A program made the position numbers and the translations under genes. From positions 10,195,501 to 10,259,500 of the forward strand of contig NC_085120.1 in assembly GCF_030269925.1 (NCBI RefSeq): 64,000 bases of DNA. The letters run 5' to 3'. How positions within the stretch are numbered: the first letter of the stretch is position 1; each line of letters begins with the position of its first letter. Positions 63,231 through 64,000 of the stretch are shown one piece after another. Source of the stretch: Bombyx mori (lineage: Eukaryota; Arthropoda; Insecta; Lepidoptera; Bombycidae). A model generated the notes under the pieces. That model did not search any database. It worked only from the letters and a program-made list of their open reading frames with translations, and was not told the DNA's origin.

Positions 63231-64000
63231 TTTAAATTTTATTCCAAGTTAATTTTACGTTGTATTTTATATTTGAGTAGTTTTTAGCGTAGTCCATTTT
63301 ATTTGTTGGATATTTTTTTCTCTACTATGGTACCTATGCAAGCGAAACAAATTGATTTTTATTTATTCAATAAATTCTTAATGTCTTCTAAAAGCTTTCG
63401 TCATTAGATTGCAGTTTTCAATAACCGTGAATAGCATTCGCAATTGCGATTACGTTTCGCAATTAATCTCGCAGTTTTCATTAACCGAATGCTTCGCGGG
63501 ATGCCTCGGGACTCTGTGAAGAATTTTCGAATAGTTTCTAAATAGCGCTCCAACTGTTCCTGGCGTTCAGTTGTTTTGTGAACTCTTACGTTTTTTCGTG
63601 AAATCTGTTCTCAACAATAGTTATTTATGTTTCAGGTCAAAATTAATTGTGGAAATCAAACAGTCTAGGCTCGTAGCTACTTGAAGTGTGTTCTGAATAA
63701 CAAATACTTATAATATGATCGCTAGCTCATTTATAAACAACAAAAAGCAAAATAAATCGTTACTTTCATGTACCCTAATTTGTAGCTGATTATTATTGAT
63801 ATAATTGAATATGCGATTTCGAAAAAGGCACATCTCTGAAAAGGTTAAATGTTCAGGAAATGAAAAAATAACTGATTATTTTCTAAAGCAGCGTAAAATT
63901 TAAAATATTAACTTTTGAGATATATTTTAGTGTTAAATAGCAATTGAAAATTACTGGAATTGTTATAAAATGAGTGTAGGTAAGCCTCAAAACTACATGT
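63231..64000. other. AT-rich sequence to window end, nothing recognised
   Basis: Short repeated phrases (CGCAATT and GCAGTTTTCA twice near 63410-63482) occur, but there is no open frame or known repeat. Confidence 0.4.

Noticed and set aside
1..64000. CRISPR array or other regularly spaced repeat system
   Set aside because: The repeats are dispersed, in both orientations, of variable length, with poly(A) tails and target duplications. The organism is an insect.

Overview
The window is nuclear DNA from a moth, almost certainly the silkworm genus Bombyx (B. mori or its wild relative B. mandarina). It is AT-rich and has no long open reading frame. It is packed with interspersed repeats typical of the silkworm genome: two very abundant retroposon families (called A and B here), tRNA-headed SINEs with TTATTA-type tails (family C), 3' ends of lepidopteran non-LTR retrotransposons, and short non-autonomous Helitrons with TC...CTAG ends. 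I recognise no host protein-coding gene, rRNA gene, functional tRNA gene or CRISPR array. The longest open frames (up to 140 codons) are chance frames, mostly antisense to, or running out of, repeat copies.

Family definitions. Family A is a SINE of about 435 bp. It has a tRNA-like head with A and B boxes, a middle part, and a 3' module of about 240 bp ending in CTAAGCAATAAAA; most copies are truncated to the 3' module. Family B is about 305 bp, has no visible tRNA head, starts at CCTCCCGATCC and ends in CTTAGGTAGGAAAAA. One of these corresponds to the published Bm1 and the other resembles BMC1-type sequence. The length of A fits Bm1 better, but I could not verify the naming. Family C is a separate tRNA-headed SINE. 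Family D is the C-terminal reverse-transcriptase region and 3' end of a CR1/Jockey-like LINE ending in CAAGGGCAATAAAA. At least three RTE-like LINE fragments are also present.

Layout. 0-10 kb: retroposons A, B and C, a Helitron nested in a SINE, two TIR elements (MITEs) and a LINE C-terminal fragment. 10-14 kb is mostly single-copy-looking AT-rich DNA after a 277 bp MITE. 14-28 kb: mixed A, B and C copies, two RTE insertions with clear target-site duplications and a Helitron. 28-36 kb is sparser. 36-46 kb: several A and B copies, a second copy of the 277 bp MITE in the opposite orientation, two Helitrons and a TIR element with 8 bp direct repeats. 46-53 kb: LINE fragments, a pogo-like MITE and A copies. 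53.5-61.1 kb is the densest block, with at least two clear nested insertions. 61-64 kb is nearly repeat-free apart from one GC-rich LINE-like fragment.

The elements do not work together as a pathway. The window reads as intergenic or intronic DNA built by repeated retroposition, Helitron capture and MITE insertion. Its value is the insertion history: five or more nested insertions, several preserved target-site duplications, mosaic SINEs, and at least five TIR element families defined here by internal evidence alone.
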